Below, piece after piece: positions 14,043 through 21,705 of a stretch of DNA of 26,317 nt. This DNA is from a virus: the IMG/VR virus record IMGVR_UViG_3300048833_000734, positions 1-26,317 of that record. One strand, 5' to 3'. Numbering within the stretch: position 1 is the first letter of the stretch; the number at the start of each line of letters is the position of its first letter. Both the position numbers and the translations under genes were made by a program. Below the pieces are notes generated by a model. It saw only the letters and a list, made by a program, of their open reading frames with translations. It had not been told where the DNA came from and made no database searches.

Positions 14043-14936
14043 ATGTCCAATACACTCACCAACATCAAAGACATCAAGGTCGCGCAACGGGCGCTCATGC
14101 CCTTCACCGCGAACCTGATGCCCGTGTCCTCGTTCTCGACCAACTTCGGTCCCCAACAGGCCGACAAGGGCGACACCGTGCGCGTCCCGCTGGTCGGTGC
14201 CCCATCCGGGTCGAGCGACTTCGCTGGTGACTACACCGCCAACGCCGATTCCACGGTCACCACCATTCCGGTGACGCTCAACCGCCACAAGTTCAAGACG
14301 GTGCATGTCACCGCCCGCGAGGCGTCCGAGACGGCCATGGACGTTCTTGACACCCTGGTGGAAACCGCCGCCCAGCAACTCGCCCAGGACGTGCTGCTCG
14401 ACATCATGTCGGTCATCACGCTGGCGAACTTCGGCGCTCCCCTTCCCGCCGTTGCCGCGACCAACTTCGACTACAAGAAGGTCCTCAACATCCGCGAGGA
14501 GTGCGGCAAGGTGAAGATGCCCGCCTCGCCCCGTTCTCTCGTGCTCGACGCCGGGCACTACACCAACCTGCTCGCTGACGACGTGGTGGCCAAGAGCTTC
14601 AACATGAACCTCAGCGCCCCGGGCGTCACCGAAGGCCTCATCAAGCGGCTCGCCGGATTCGACCTCCACGAAACCGTGGTGATCCCCGCCGATCACGCCG
14701 AGAAGCTCGTCGGCTTCGCCGTCCATCCGAGCGCCGTCGCGGTGGCCATGCGCTACCTCCAACCGGTCGCCGAATACCAGCAGTCGGGCGCGGTCACCGA
14801 TCCGCAAACCGGAATGACCTTCGGCTACCTGCGCTTCACCGACACCCGCGCCAACAAGGTGTTTGTCACCATCGAGTGCCTCTACGGCTTCACGGTGGGC
14901 AAGAACGACGCCCTCAAGCGCATCGTCAAACCCTGA
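14043..14936 (+). CDS. major capsid protein
   Basis: 297 residues, placed directly after protease/scaffold. Features fit a HK97-fold coat of the P22-like kind: an N-terminal helix, an early extended region (DTVRVPLVGAPSGSSDF), a long helix with AMDVLDTLVETAAQQLAQDV, a segment reading PRSLVLDAGHYTNLLADDVV and a final beta-rich part with FVTIECLYGFTVGKNDALKR. No signal or membrane segment is present. The leader is TAGAACACC without Shine-Dalgarno or GTTGAC, although this is expected to be the most abundant protein. Confidence 0.85.
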   Translation: MSNTLTNIKDIKVAQRALMPFTANLMPVSSFSTNFGPQQADKGDTVRVPLVGAPSGSSDFAGDYTANADSTVTTIPVTLNRHKFKTVHVTAREASETAMDVLDTLVETAAQQLAQDVLLDIMSVITLANFGAPLPAVAATNFDYKKVLNIREECGKVKMPASPRSLVLDAGHYTNLLADDVVAKSFNMNLSAPGVTEGLIKRLAGFDLHETVVIPADHAEKLVGFAVHPSAVAVAMRYLQPVAEYQQSGAVTDPQTGMTFGYLRFTDTRANKVFVTIECLYGFTVGKNDALKRIVKP

Positions 14937-14963
14937 GCCATTAACCTCTAGCAGAACATCGCC

Positions 14964-15479
14964 ATGACTCCATTCAGCTTTACCGGCAATGCCGGCTCCA
15001 CCCTCAGCCATGTGGTCGTCCCCGCCAGTGGACGCGACCGGGTTCGGATCCAGTATGCGAGCGCCACATCCGACAAGGCCGCCTCGCTGCTGACCTTCCG
15101 CGCCCAGTCGCGTGCCACCACCGTGACGGCCACCAGCGCGTCGAACCAAACCGTCATCAACGCGCCTCCTTACACGGGTGCCGCCGCCAACGACGTGGTG
15201 GTCCTGTTCTCCAATGCCACCGGAACTGGAGTGCGCGGCGTGGTTGCCTCAGTCGATGCCGCGGCTGGAACCATCACCCTCAACGCCAACCTCGGTCTCG
15301 CGCTGGCCCCAGGCGACACGGTTTCGCTCATGACCTCCCGCGGCCAGGTGCCGGTCGGTGCCACCACCAAGGAGGTCAACGCCCCGACCGTCTTTGCCGT
15401 GAACGAGGGACCAGCCCTCATCGAACTCGATGGCACCTCCGCCTGCCGCATCAACCTGGTGGCGGGCGAATACTCCTGA
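14964..15479 (+). CDS. capsid-associated protein, possible decoration protein
   Basis: 171 residues, mostly beta-strand-forming and Thr/Ala/Val-rich (for example AAGTITLNANLGLALAPGDT). It is soluble, with no cysteine cluster, apart from a single Cys in DGTSACRINL. It directly follows the coat gene and precedes a strong terminator, so it shares the head transcript. Head decoration or stabilisation is the usual role of a gene in this place. I do not recognise the family, so the function is inferred from position. Confidence 0.55.
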   Translation: MTPFSFTGNAGSTLSHVVVPASGRDRVRIQYASATSDKAASLLTFRAQSRATTVTATSASNQTVINAPPYTGAAANDVVVLFSNATGTGVRGVVASVDAAAGTITLNANLGLALAPGDTVSLMTSRGQVPVGATTKEVNAPTVFAVNEGPALIELDGTSACRINLVAGEYS

Positions 15480-15511
15480 TCTTCACCGTTTGGGTGGTTG
15501 TGGTTGGCATG

Positions 15512-15549
15512 CACCCTCTCTCGGGAAACCGGGAGGGGGTGTTTCATTT
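15512..15549 (+). terminator. Rho-independent terminator after the capsid genes
   Basis: A 13-bp stem, CACCCTCTCTCGG / CCGGGAGGGGGTG, with two G-U pairs closes a GAAA tetraloop (15512-15541). A T-rich tract (TTTCATTT) follows. It separates the head genes from the head-tail and tail genes and would reduce read-through, favouring high capsid protein output. Confidence 0.8.
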
Positions 15550-15566
15550 GACAGTCGTGCCATGGC

Positions 15567-15878
15567 ATGAGCCTCGAATCCGAAATCCTCGCCGACCTCC
15601 ACCAGCTTCTCACCGAGCATGGAGCCCGGGCACGGTGGAAAACCATCGACCTGCTCGTCCTGGTGAGCCGCCTGCGCAACGACCAGCAGATCGACATGGG
15701 CGGGTTTGTGGAATCACCGGATCTCAGCCTGCGCGTGCCCAAGCGGGCGTTTCCCGCGGCCCTGCCCAAGCTCGGCGAGCGCATCGAGGTGGACGGCACC
15801 GAATACCGCATCACCAAGGTCGGCAATCACCCTCGCTCGCCGCTTCTTACGCTCACGCTTTCCTCGACCGATGAATGA
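15567..15878 (+). CDS. putative head-tail connector protein
   Basis: 103 residues. A helical N-terminus (SLESEILADLHQLLTEHG) is followed by a beta-rich C-terminal part (LGERIEVDGTEYRITKVGN) like small head-tail joining or stopper proteins of siphophages. TTTGAC lies 14 bases before the ATG, a near-copy of the GTTGAC element. It is the first gene after the terminator. Its last eight bases overlap the next gene. The specific role is inferred from size, fold impression and position. Confidence 0.5.
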   Translation: MSLESEILADLHQLLTEHGARARWKTIDLLVLVSRLRNDQQIDMGGFVESPDLSLRVPKRAFPAALPKLGERIEVDGTEYRITKVGNHPRSPLLTLTLSSTDE

Positions 15879-16677
15879 CTATGCCGTCCGGTTCACCGCC
15901 AAGCTCAAGGGGGCCTTCAACGTGGCCCGCCTGCTGCGGCGACATCCCGAAAAGGTGGGGCGGACGCTCGAATCCCTCGTGAAACAGGAAGCCCGCGGCC
16001 TGGCCGTGGAACTCGCCCGCAACACCCGGCCGTTCGGGTTCTCGGAAAAGGCGAAACAGCGCGGGGAATTCTCGGTGGCGCAGGACATCGGTCTGGTTTA
16101 CGCCATCCCCTCTGAGGCCTATGCGGAAATGAGGAAATCCGACCCCAAGGCCGCTGACAGGTTCTGGGCCAACATCCAGAACAAGCGGTTCTCGCGCGCG
16201 GAGAATGCCCTGCGCAATTCCAGTTCGGGGTGGAAGGATCTCTCGGTCGGGCGTCTTGATCCGAAACTCCATCACGCGAGCCGAAATATCCGGGGTGAGG
16301 TGACGCGCACGAAACCCGCGCAGGTCGTCACCAGCCCCAAGGCGCTCGACAACTACATCGCCCGCCGGAAGAAGAACGTCGGATTCGCCAAGGGATCATG
16401 GATCAACGCGGCGAAATCCATCGGCGGCCGGGTGCGTGGTGCGGCGCAATGGGTCACCAGGCACAAGAAATCCCCGGGAAGCGCGGTGGTGAAAACAGGC
16501 GACAAGGCATCCGTCACGCTGGTCAACCGCCTCGACTACATCGAACAGGTGAGCACCTACAAGGGCATCAACCTCGCCCTGCAAGTTGCGGCGGGACGCC
16601 TTCGCAAGGCGCTGTCTGCCTCGCTGCAAAAGATCAACGAGCGCACGAGCCGATCCATCAATCGGCGTGCCGGTTGA
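15871..16677 (+). CDS. basic tail/neck protein of unknown function
   Basis: 268 residues from the ATG at 15871, which overlaps the stop of the previous gene. The protein is strongly basic, with repeated Arg/Lys patches (LLRRHPEKVGRTLE, ARRKKNVGFAKGS, RTSRSINRRAG), and looks helical at both ends. The middle contains YAIPSEAYAEMRKSDPKAADR. It could be a tail-completion or minor tail protein, or bind DNA at the neck. No family is recognised. It is a plausible real gene because of its coupling and of the GTTGAC-marked gene that follows. Confidence 0.65.
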   Translation: MNDYAVRFTAKLKGAFNVARLLRRHPEKVGRTLESLVKQEARGLAVELARNTRPFGFSEKAKQRGEFSVAQDIGLVYAIPSEAYAEMRKSDPKAADRFWANIQNKRFSRAENALRNSSSGWKDLSVGRLDPKLHHASRNIRGEVTRTKPAQVVTSPKALDNYIARRKKNVGFAKGSWINAAKSIGGRVRGAAQWVTRHKKSPGSAVVKTGDKASVTLVNRLDYIEQVSTYKGINLALQVAAGRLRKALSASLQKINERTSRSINRRAG

Positions 16678-16678
16678 C
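16673..16678 (+). promoter_or_regulatory. GTTGAC element deciding the 16696 start
   Basis: GTTGAC includes the stop of the preceding gene (TGA, 16675-16677) and lies 17 bases before the ATG at 16696. That is the same spacing seen at four other late starts. It favours 16696 over a GTG at 16681, which would be only two bases away. Confidence 0.5.
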
Positions 16679-16695
16679 GAGTGACCGATGGCAAG

Positions 16696-17121
16696 ATGCC
16701 CAATCTGATCGAAGACCGCCTATCGTCACTGCTGGCCGACTGGATCGACAGCCACCACCCCGAAGGGTTTCCCGAGGCGATCCCGGTTCACGTCGCCCGC
16801 CGGGATGAAATCCGCACGCGGCCCTGCGTGGTCCTCAACCCGGCTGAATCCAAGCCGGTCCCGGGCATGCCACACACCGCTCGTCTGAAGCTCGATGTGC
16901 ATCTGTTTTCCCAGGTGGACGACACGCCAGCCGACGATCACGCCACATGGGCGGGCAAGCTCGTGACTCTTCTGCGCGGCAAAGCGGCGATCCAGGCGGA
17001 TCTGGATTCGGACACCTTCGTCCTGCACGACCTGATCGAGCGGGAAAGCACCACCACGCCGGACGAATCCCGCGGCCGGGAAACCGTGCTGTCCTACGAG
17101 GCGGTGGTGTCGGCGGTCTGA
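16696..17121 (+). CDS. putative tail terminator/minor tail protein
   Basis: 141 residues starting MPNLIEDRLSSLLADWIDSH. The layout of an N-terminal helix, a beta strand (RPCVVLNPAE), a central strand with LKLDVHLFSQVDD, a helix around HATWAGKLVTLLRG and a final strand (ETVLSYEAVVSAV) fits the small alpha/beta tail-terminator family (lambda gpU-like). It stands between the head-tail genes and the tube-like gene, where such a protein belongs. A GTG at 16681 would add five residues. Confidence 0.55.
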   Translation: MPNLIEDRLSSLLADWIDSHHPEGFPEAIPVHVARRDEIRTRPCVVLNPAESKPVPGMPHTARLKLDVHLFSQVDDTPADDHATWAGKLVTLLRGKAAIQADLDSDTFVLHDLIERESTTTPDESRGRETVLSYEAVVSAV

Positions 17122-17148
17122 TGCGGTTGACACGCCGCCCGCGGTCAA

Positions 17149-17523
17149 ATGGCCGCGACTTTCCTTGGCACCACCGGCAACTGGGGCATCCCCCAGGACG
17201 AGGCTGGCATCATCATCACCGACCTTTCGTTCGACTACTCCAACCAGGAGAAGCTGGTTCTGGACAAAGGCGGCGAGATCCAGGGCATCGCGCTCTATCA
17301 GGAGAAGATCGAAATCAAGATCTCGGGCCTTGTCGCCAAGAACTCGCCGTTCAGCGGCAAGATCGGTGCCGCGCTCACGCTGGCCAATGTGATCCCGCTT
17401 CACCTCCACGCCACCAGCGGCGGCATCACGATCATCAAGCAGATCAGCCGCTCCCTCAACAACGAGGACTTCGAGAAGATCGAAATCACCGCCACCTACT
17501 ATCCCTTCGTCACGGCCGCCTGA
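17149..17523 (+). CDS. putative major tail tube protein
   Basis: 124 residues, mostly beta-structure (GIIITDLSFDYSNQ, KIEIKISGLV, FEKIEITATYYPFV), with no Cys and no membrane segment. It lies upstream of the tail chaperone pair and tape measure, where the tube gene usually is. It is shorter than lambda gpV (246 residues), so it may be a minimal tube protein. GTTGAC is 17 bases before the ATG. Confidence 0.55.
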   Translation: MAATFLGTTGNWGIPQDEAGIIITDLSFDYSNQEKLVLDKGGEIQGIALYQEKIEIKISGLVAKNSPFSGKIGAALTLANVIPLHLHATSGGITIIKQISRSLNNEDFEKIEITATYYPFVTAA

Positions 17524-17546
17524 ACCCTTCCGCCAGAGATACCAAC

Positions 17547-17948
17547 ATGAACGCCATATCCCACGTTTCCTCCACCGCCACCAGCAACACCTGCCTAGCC
17601 GCCGCACTGACGGCCGTGGGCATCCCGCTCGCCGAAAAGCCGTTCGTCCGAGTCGTTGGCGATGGCATCCGCGGCGAACGCACCGTCTGGTTCTTCGAGC
17701 CGCAAAGCCAATGCGGCAAATTCCAGACCAAGGCGCTCATCGAGGCATGGAACGACGACGCCTGGCACCTGGCCAACCCGGAGCATCCGTTCGCCTACAT
17801 CAAATGCGCGCTCATGAACCGCCAGCGCCTGGTGGACAAGGTGAAGCAGGACGTGCCGCTCGCCTGCGTGAAGCGCCGGGGCAAGGTCGCTTTCATCCCG
17901 CTCGATGCATCGCCCGCCACTGAAGACCTATTCCTTCGCCACCTCTGA
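17547..17948 (+). CDS. hypothetical protein before the tail chaperone
   Basis: 133 residues from the ATG at 17547. It starts MNAISHVSSTATSNTCLAAA and contains ERTVWFFEPQSQCGKFQTKA, HPFAYIKCALMNRQRLVD and VKRRGKVAFIPLD. Four Cys residues are spread along the chain without a zinc-binding spacing. No family is recognised. It sits between the tube candidate and the G-like chaperone, so a tail or chaperone role is possible. It lies four bases before the next gene. Confidence 0.6.
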   Translation: MNAISHVSSTATSNTCLAAALTAVGIPLAEKPFVRVVGDGIRGERTVWFFEPQSQCGKFQTKALIEAWNDDAWHLANPEHPFAYIKCALMNRQRLVDKVKQDVPLACVKRRGKVAFIPLDASPATEDLFLRHL

Positions 17949-17952
17949 AGCC

Positions 17953-18372
17953 ATGGACGACACCGAACGCCAGAAACTCCTCTCCGCCGCCTTCCATGAT
18001 ATGGAGACCATCGTTGGCGGCTACGCCATGCGCCCGCTGTCGTTGGCCAGTTACGACGTGCTGCTACGCACCGGCAACCCGCTCGTGAAGGGGGAAATGC
18101 TTAAGGACGGGACGCCTGAGTTCACCTCGGCGATCATGGGCTTCGTCTTCACCCACTGCGCCCCGTGGCCCGAGGTGGTGCGTGCGTCTTTCAACGACCA
18201 AGGATTCCGCGAATCCGCCCTGATCTTCTGCGGTGGCCTCACCCCTGCCGATTTCAAAACCGCGTTCAAGCGCCTGGAGGAACAGAGCCGGGAACTGGAG
18301 GCGGCCCAAGTCGAAACCATGGGGGACACCGGCGGAAAAAAGCCCCTCCCTGCGACGAGCCCGGCTTCATAG
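17953..18372 (+). CDS. tail assembly chaperone, lambda G-like
   Basis: 139 residues, helical, located directly before the tape measure gene. It starts MDDTERQKLLSAAFHDMETI and contains FTHCAPWPEVVRASFNDQGF and LEEQSRELEAAQ. Near its end the codons GGA AAA AAG contain the slippery heptamer A AAA AAG. Ribosomes that stay in frame stop at 18372; those slipping by -1 would continue into the T-like extension. The G and GT proteins hold the tape measure protein unfolded during tail assembly. Assignment rests on position plus the frameshift signal. Confidence 0.7.
   Translation: MDDTERQKLLSAAFHDMETIVGGYAMRPLSLASYDVLLRTGNPLVKGEMLKDGTPEFTSAIMGFVFTHCAPWPEVVRASFNDQGFRESALIFCGGLTPADFKTAFKRLEEQSRELEAAQVETMGDTGGKKPLPATSPAS
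18336..18342 (+). other. -1 programmed frameshift site (A AAA AAG)
   Basis: The heptamer is in the correct phase with the chaperone frame (GGA AAA AAG) for a -1 slip. The -1 frame is open from there to 18596. A small hairpin, CGGCT-TCAT-AGCCG (18362-18375), lies 19 bases downstream, which is further than usual, so it may not be the stimulator. Confidence 0.7.
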
Positions 18373-18596
18373 CCGCCCAGGTATTCGCCGTCGCCGCCGA
18401 GACCGGCTGGACCGAGGAGCGGATCCTGTTCATGCCGCTGGCCCGGCTGTCTCAATACCAGCACTGCCTGTTGCGGCGGAATGGAGTGCGGACAAACTGG
18501 AGTAACTCAAGTCCGGACGGTCCTTCCGTGGGAGAGCAGCTTGCGCAGCTTCGAATCCAGTGGCGTCAGTCAGTTGACTCCACCCCCGGCGCATGA
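18342..18596 (+). CDS. T-like extension made by -1 frameshift (GT fusion)
   Basis: 84 residues in the -1 frame, without a start of its own. They contain FIAAQVFAVAAETGWTEER, the short stretch RLSQYQHCLLRRNG and an end reading QLRIQWRQSVDSTPGA. The fusion would have 130 chaperone residues plus these 84, about 214 in all. The extension fills the space exactly to the tape measure ATG (ATGA overlap at 18593-18596), as in lambda GT and many siphophages. Without frameshifting this stretch would be an unexplained 220-base gap. Confidence 0.7.
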   Translation, partial: APPCDEPGFIAAQVFAVAAETGWTEERILFMPLARLSQYQHCLLRRNGVRTNWSNSSPDGPSVGEQLAQLRIQWRQSVDSTPGA

Positions 18597-20353
18597 GCGC
18601 CCTGACCGTCACCCTTGGAGCCGACATCACTGCCTTGAGGCGGGCCATGGCGGGGGCCACCGAACTGGTGGGAGCCTCTGCCAAGCGAATGAGTAAACTC
18701 ACCGGCGCGGGACTGGCGGGACTCGGCAAAGGTGGCGCGGCGGCATTGAGCAAAGGTTTCTCGGTCGCGGGCACGGCACTCAAGGCAGGAATCGGAACCG
18801 CACTGGCAGGTGGAGCGGCGGCGATGGGTGTCGGTGTGAAGGCGGTGAATGCCGCTGCCGATTTCGAGCAGACCAAAGTCGCGTTCGCCACCATGATCGG
18901 CGATGCGGGCAAGGCCGAACAAACTCTGGCCAAGCTCCGCGAACTCGGTGCCCAGACGCCGTTTGAATTTCCCGAACTGGCCGACGCTGGCCGGAAGCTG
19001 ATCGCCTTCGGTGAATCCGCGGACTCGGTGCCCGAAACCATGCGGCGAATCGGCGACGTGTCCGCGGGCGTGCAGGCACCGGTCAATGAGATCGCGGAAC
19101 TCTACGGCAAAGCGCGGGTGCAGGGGCGGCTCTTCGCCGAGGACATCAACCAGCTCACCGGCCGGGGCATTCCAATCATCCAGGAACTCGCCAAGCAGTT
19201 CGGCGTGTCGGATTCGCAGGTGAAGAAGCTCGTGGAATCAGGGCAGGTCGGTTTCCCCAACATCGAGCGGGCGTTCATCGACATGACCTCGCAGGGCGGG
19301 AAGTTCGCGGGCATGATGGAGGCCCAGAGCAAGACGACCTCGGGCCTGTTCTCCACCCTCAAGGACACGATCAACGAGGTGTTCCTCACGCTCGGCACGC
19401 CGATCAACGACGCCATCCGTCCCCTGGTCGAACAGGCCATCGGACTTGTGCAAAAACTCACGCCTCTCGCGGCGGAGGCAGGCAAGCGGGTGAAGGAGGC
19501 GGTCATGTTCGTGATCGCCGCGTTCAAGAGCGGTCAGCTTCTGGATCTCGTCACCTCCGGGTTGAAGCTCGCCTTCGCAGTGGGCGTGAATGCCCTGGTC
19601 AACGGTTTCCGCGTGGCCATTGAGTTTTTCTGGAACCTGCTCACCGATGGCGCGATGTGGAAAAGCCTCGGCACGACATTGCTCGGACTGGCAGCAGGCT
19701 TCGGCGCGGCTTTGCTCAATGCGTTTCAAACGCCCATCGTCTATCTTCAGGCGGGCATGGAGTGGGTGATGGGCCATCTGCTCAAGGGACTGCTCAAGAT
19801 CCCTGGCATGAGCGACCTGCTCGGCTTCGACGAAAGTGCGGTGGAAACCGACTTCGGCCGAATCCTCAAGGACCGGCGGGAAACCGGCGCGGATCTCTTC
19901 GGCATGAACTTCAAGGGGATGGCCGAAGAAGCACAGGGACTGCTCGGCAAAGGTGCTCCACAACTCGGCGAACGGGTGGCGGCAGCGGCCAAGAAGGCGG
20001 GCGAAACCAGCGGCAGCGAGCTGATCGACACCAGTGGCCTGCGGGACAGTTTCGGCAAGGTGGTGGCCTCCATCCGCGACACGATGCCCAAGCCTGAGGA
20101 GGTGAAGCAGGCGGCCACCGCGGCGGCCAACGTCACGACCGGCAACACGCCCGCAGTCGCCAAGCCGGCAGCCTCAACACTCGCGCCCATCGTCACCTCG
20201 CTGGGCAAGGTGGGCGGCGGCGGGTATTCGTCCGGTGCTCTTGATGCGCAACGAGAAAATAACCGGCTCACCAACGAGACGAACCGGATCCTGCGCGACA
20301 TGAGCGAGCGGATGAAACCGGGCACCGGCACCTACGTCCCGGCGTTCGGTTGA
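18593..20353 (+). CDS. tail tape measure protein
   Basis: 586 residues. The N-terminus is typical of tape measures: MSALTVTLGADITALRRAM, then an Ala/Gly-rich, helical region. Residues about 90-255 match the conserved tape-measure unit (FEQTKVAFATMIGDAGKAE, PFEFPELADAGRKLIAFGE, GRGIPIIQELAKQFGV). Hydrophobic segments follow at about 300-390, then a long helical C-terminus. It sets tail length and forms part of the DNA channel, which points to a long-tailed virion. GTTGAC lies 14 bases before the ATG. Confidence 0.88.
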   Translation: MSALTVTLGADITALRRAMAGATELVGASAKRMSKLTGAGLAGLGKGGAAALSKGFSVAGTALKAGIGTALAGGAAAMGVGVKAVNAAADFEQTKVAFATMIGDAGKAEQTLAKLRELGAQTPFEFPELADAGRKLIAFGESADSVPETMRRIGDVSAGVQAPVNEIAELYGKARVQGRLFAEDINQLTGRGIPIIQELAKQFGVSDSQVKKLVESGQVGFPNIERAFIDMTSQGGKFAGMMEAQSKTTSGLFSTLKDTINEVFLTLGTPINDAIRPLVEQAIGLVQKLTPLAAEAGKRVKEAVMFVIAAFKSGQLLDLVTSGLKLAFAVGVNALVNGFRVAIEFFWNLLTDGAMWKSLGTTLLGLAAGFGAALLNAFQTPIVYLQAGMEWVMGHLLKGLLKIPGMSDLLGFDESAVETDFGRILKDRRETGADLFGMNFKGMAEEAQGLLGKGAPQLGERVAAAAKKAGETSGSELIDTSGLRDSFGKVVASIRDTMPKPEEVKQAATAAANVTTGNTPAVAKPAASTLAPIVTSLGKVGGGGYSSGALDAQRENNRLTNETNRILRDMSERMKPGTGTYVPAFG

Positions 20354-20371
20354 CGTCGCGCCCCGGCCAAG

Positions 20372-21094
20372 ATGCCGAGACACATCGCAATTCAACCGGG
20401 CCGACTCTACCCGCAGCCGGACTACTCGGTGGCGGTGGACCGCGAGGGCAAATGGACCGCCACCCAGGTCTTCCTCTGCCACCGCAATTCCATCACCCAG
20501 GTGATGCCGAGGCCCGGGACGCCCCATCCGGACATCCCGTTCATCTGGGTGGACAATGCCACCGCCCAGGTCAGCGAGGGCGACATCGCCCAGATCACCT
20601 GCAACTACGCGGGCGCGGAGAACACCACCAACGACCCCAACAAGACCAGCTACACGCTCGGCCTGTCGCTCTCCGAGGAACCGCTGCTCTCCCACAAGAA
20701 GTTCCGCGATCTCGACGAGGAGGAGCTTGAGGCGCTCCAGGCGATCATCAGCGGCAAGGACAAGGACGGGTCCGGCACGCCCTACAAGGACAAGGTCACC
20801 AGCACACTCGGCAAGAAGGCACTCGCCAAGATCCAGCGCGGCCAGACTTCCTACTACTCGCCGAAGGTCGTCTGGCGGCAATCCACCGTGCGCCGTGCCT
20901 CGGCCGCCAGTTCCGACGTGCGCAAGATCGGCCAGATCGACCAACCGGATGGTCGGCAGCCGAATCTATCGGACGGTCGCACCTGGCTGCTCAACAGCGT
21001 CACCCAGACCCAGGAAGGCAACTCCTACCGCATCGAGCGCGAGTGGATTTCATCCGACGCGGGAGGTTGGGACACCGACATCTACAACCTCTGA
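20372..21094 (+). CDS. putative tail-tip protein
   Basis: 240 residues, starting MPRHIAIQPGRLYPQPDYSV. An extended, beta-rich N-terminal half is followed by a charged helical stretch (LDEEELEALQAIISGKDKDG) and a C-terminal part ending RIEREWISSDAGGWDTDIY. It occupies the place of the distal tail proteins right after the tape measure. No known family is recognised. GTTGAC lies 17 bases before the ATG, overlapping the tape measure stop. Confidence 0.5.
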   Translation: MPRHIAIQPGRLYPQPDYSVAVDREGKWTATQVFLCHRNSITQVMPRPGTPHPDIPFIWVDNATAQVSEGDIAQITCNYAGAENTTNDPNKTSYTLGLSLSEEPLLSHKKFRDLDEEELEALQAIISGKDKDGSGTPYKDKVTSTLGKKALAKIQRGQTSYYSPKVVWRQSTVRRASAASSDVRKIGQIDQPDGRQPNLSDGRTWLLNSVTQTQEGNSYRIEREWISSDAGGWDTDIYNL

Positions 21095-21101
21095 AATCCC
21101 A

Positions 21102-21701
21102 ATGCGCCTGCCGTCCAAGAAACGCCCCGGCAATCCGATCCTCGCCAAGGACTGGAACCTGCTCATCGACGCGCTGGAAGCACGCACCCCGCGGCCATCG
21201 GCGGGACTGGAACTCGTGTTCACATCCGGCGGATTCGCCTACCGGGCACGCAGGTCGGCGGCTGGCGGTGGAGTGGCCGGCGCACCGTGCCCGTTTGGCG
21301 AGGTCATCACGTTCAAAGATGGCGAGACCAACAAGACCGGCATCCGCGGCGGCGTGGTCTATGCGGGAGACAAGGTTTGGAACGTCGCTCACAAGGCACT
21401 CAATCTCGAAGCATCGGGCACGTTCAAAGTCTATCTGGAAGTCGGCGTCACCGCCAACGTCGAGGATGGTGTCCTGCTCCCCGGCCTCAAAACCTCGACC
21501 GCCCCCGAATGGAAGCATGTCGGCGGCGACGGCAACTATCCCGACCAGGACATCCCGGAAGCGCCGTCCGGCACCGGCAAGGCGATCATCGCTGCGGGCC
21601 TGCTCACCATCGAAGACGAAACGGCCACCTTCGAACGGGCGGGCTGTGGGGCGATCACCATCACGCACTGCCCGGGCACGCTCGGCCACACCCGCATCTG
21701 A
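21102..21701 (+). CDS. putative minor tail protein
   Basis: 199 residues from the ATG at 21102. The start MRLPSKKRPGNPILAKDWN is followed by a helical LLIDALEA segment and then beta-rich sequence (FKVYLEVGVTANVEDGVLL, AIIAAGLLTIEDETATFE). It resembles small tail-tip or baseplate-hub-associated proteins of beta type, but no family can be named. It is seven bases after the preceding gene and four before the next, so it is part of the same unit. No Shine-Dalgarno sequence is visible. Confidence 0.55.
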   Translation: MRLPSKKRPGNPILAKDWNLLIDALEARTPRPSAGLELVFTSGGFAYRARRSAAGGGVAGAPCPFGEVITFKDGETNKTGIRGGVVYAGDKVWNVAHKALNLEASGTFKVYLEVGVTANVEDGVLLPGLKTSTAPEWKHVGGDGNYPDQDIPEAPSGTGKAIIAAGLLTIEDETATFERAGCGAITITHCPGTLGHTRI

Positions 21702-21705
21702 CCCA

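Noticed and set aside
13572-15149. Long minus-strand open frame (525 codons) across scaffold and capsid genes
   Set aside because: It is antisense to well-supported structural genes, has Gly/Val/Glu-rich composition typical of a high-GC shadow frame, and shows no domain.
18362-18375. CGGCT-TCAT-AGCCG hairpin as stimulator of the frameshift
   Set aside because: It lies 19 bases from the slippery site and has only five pairs; kept only as a weak note beside the frameshift site.
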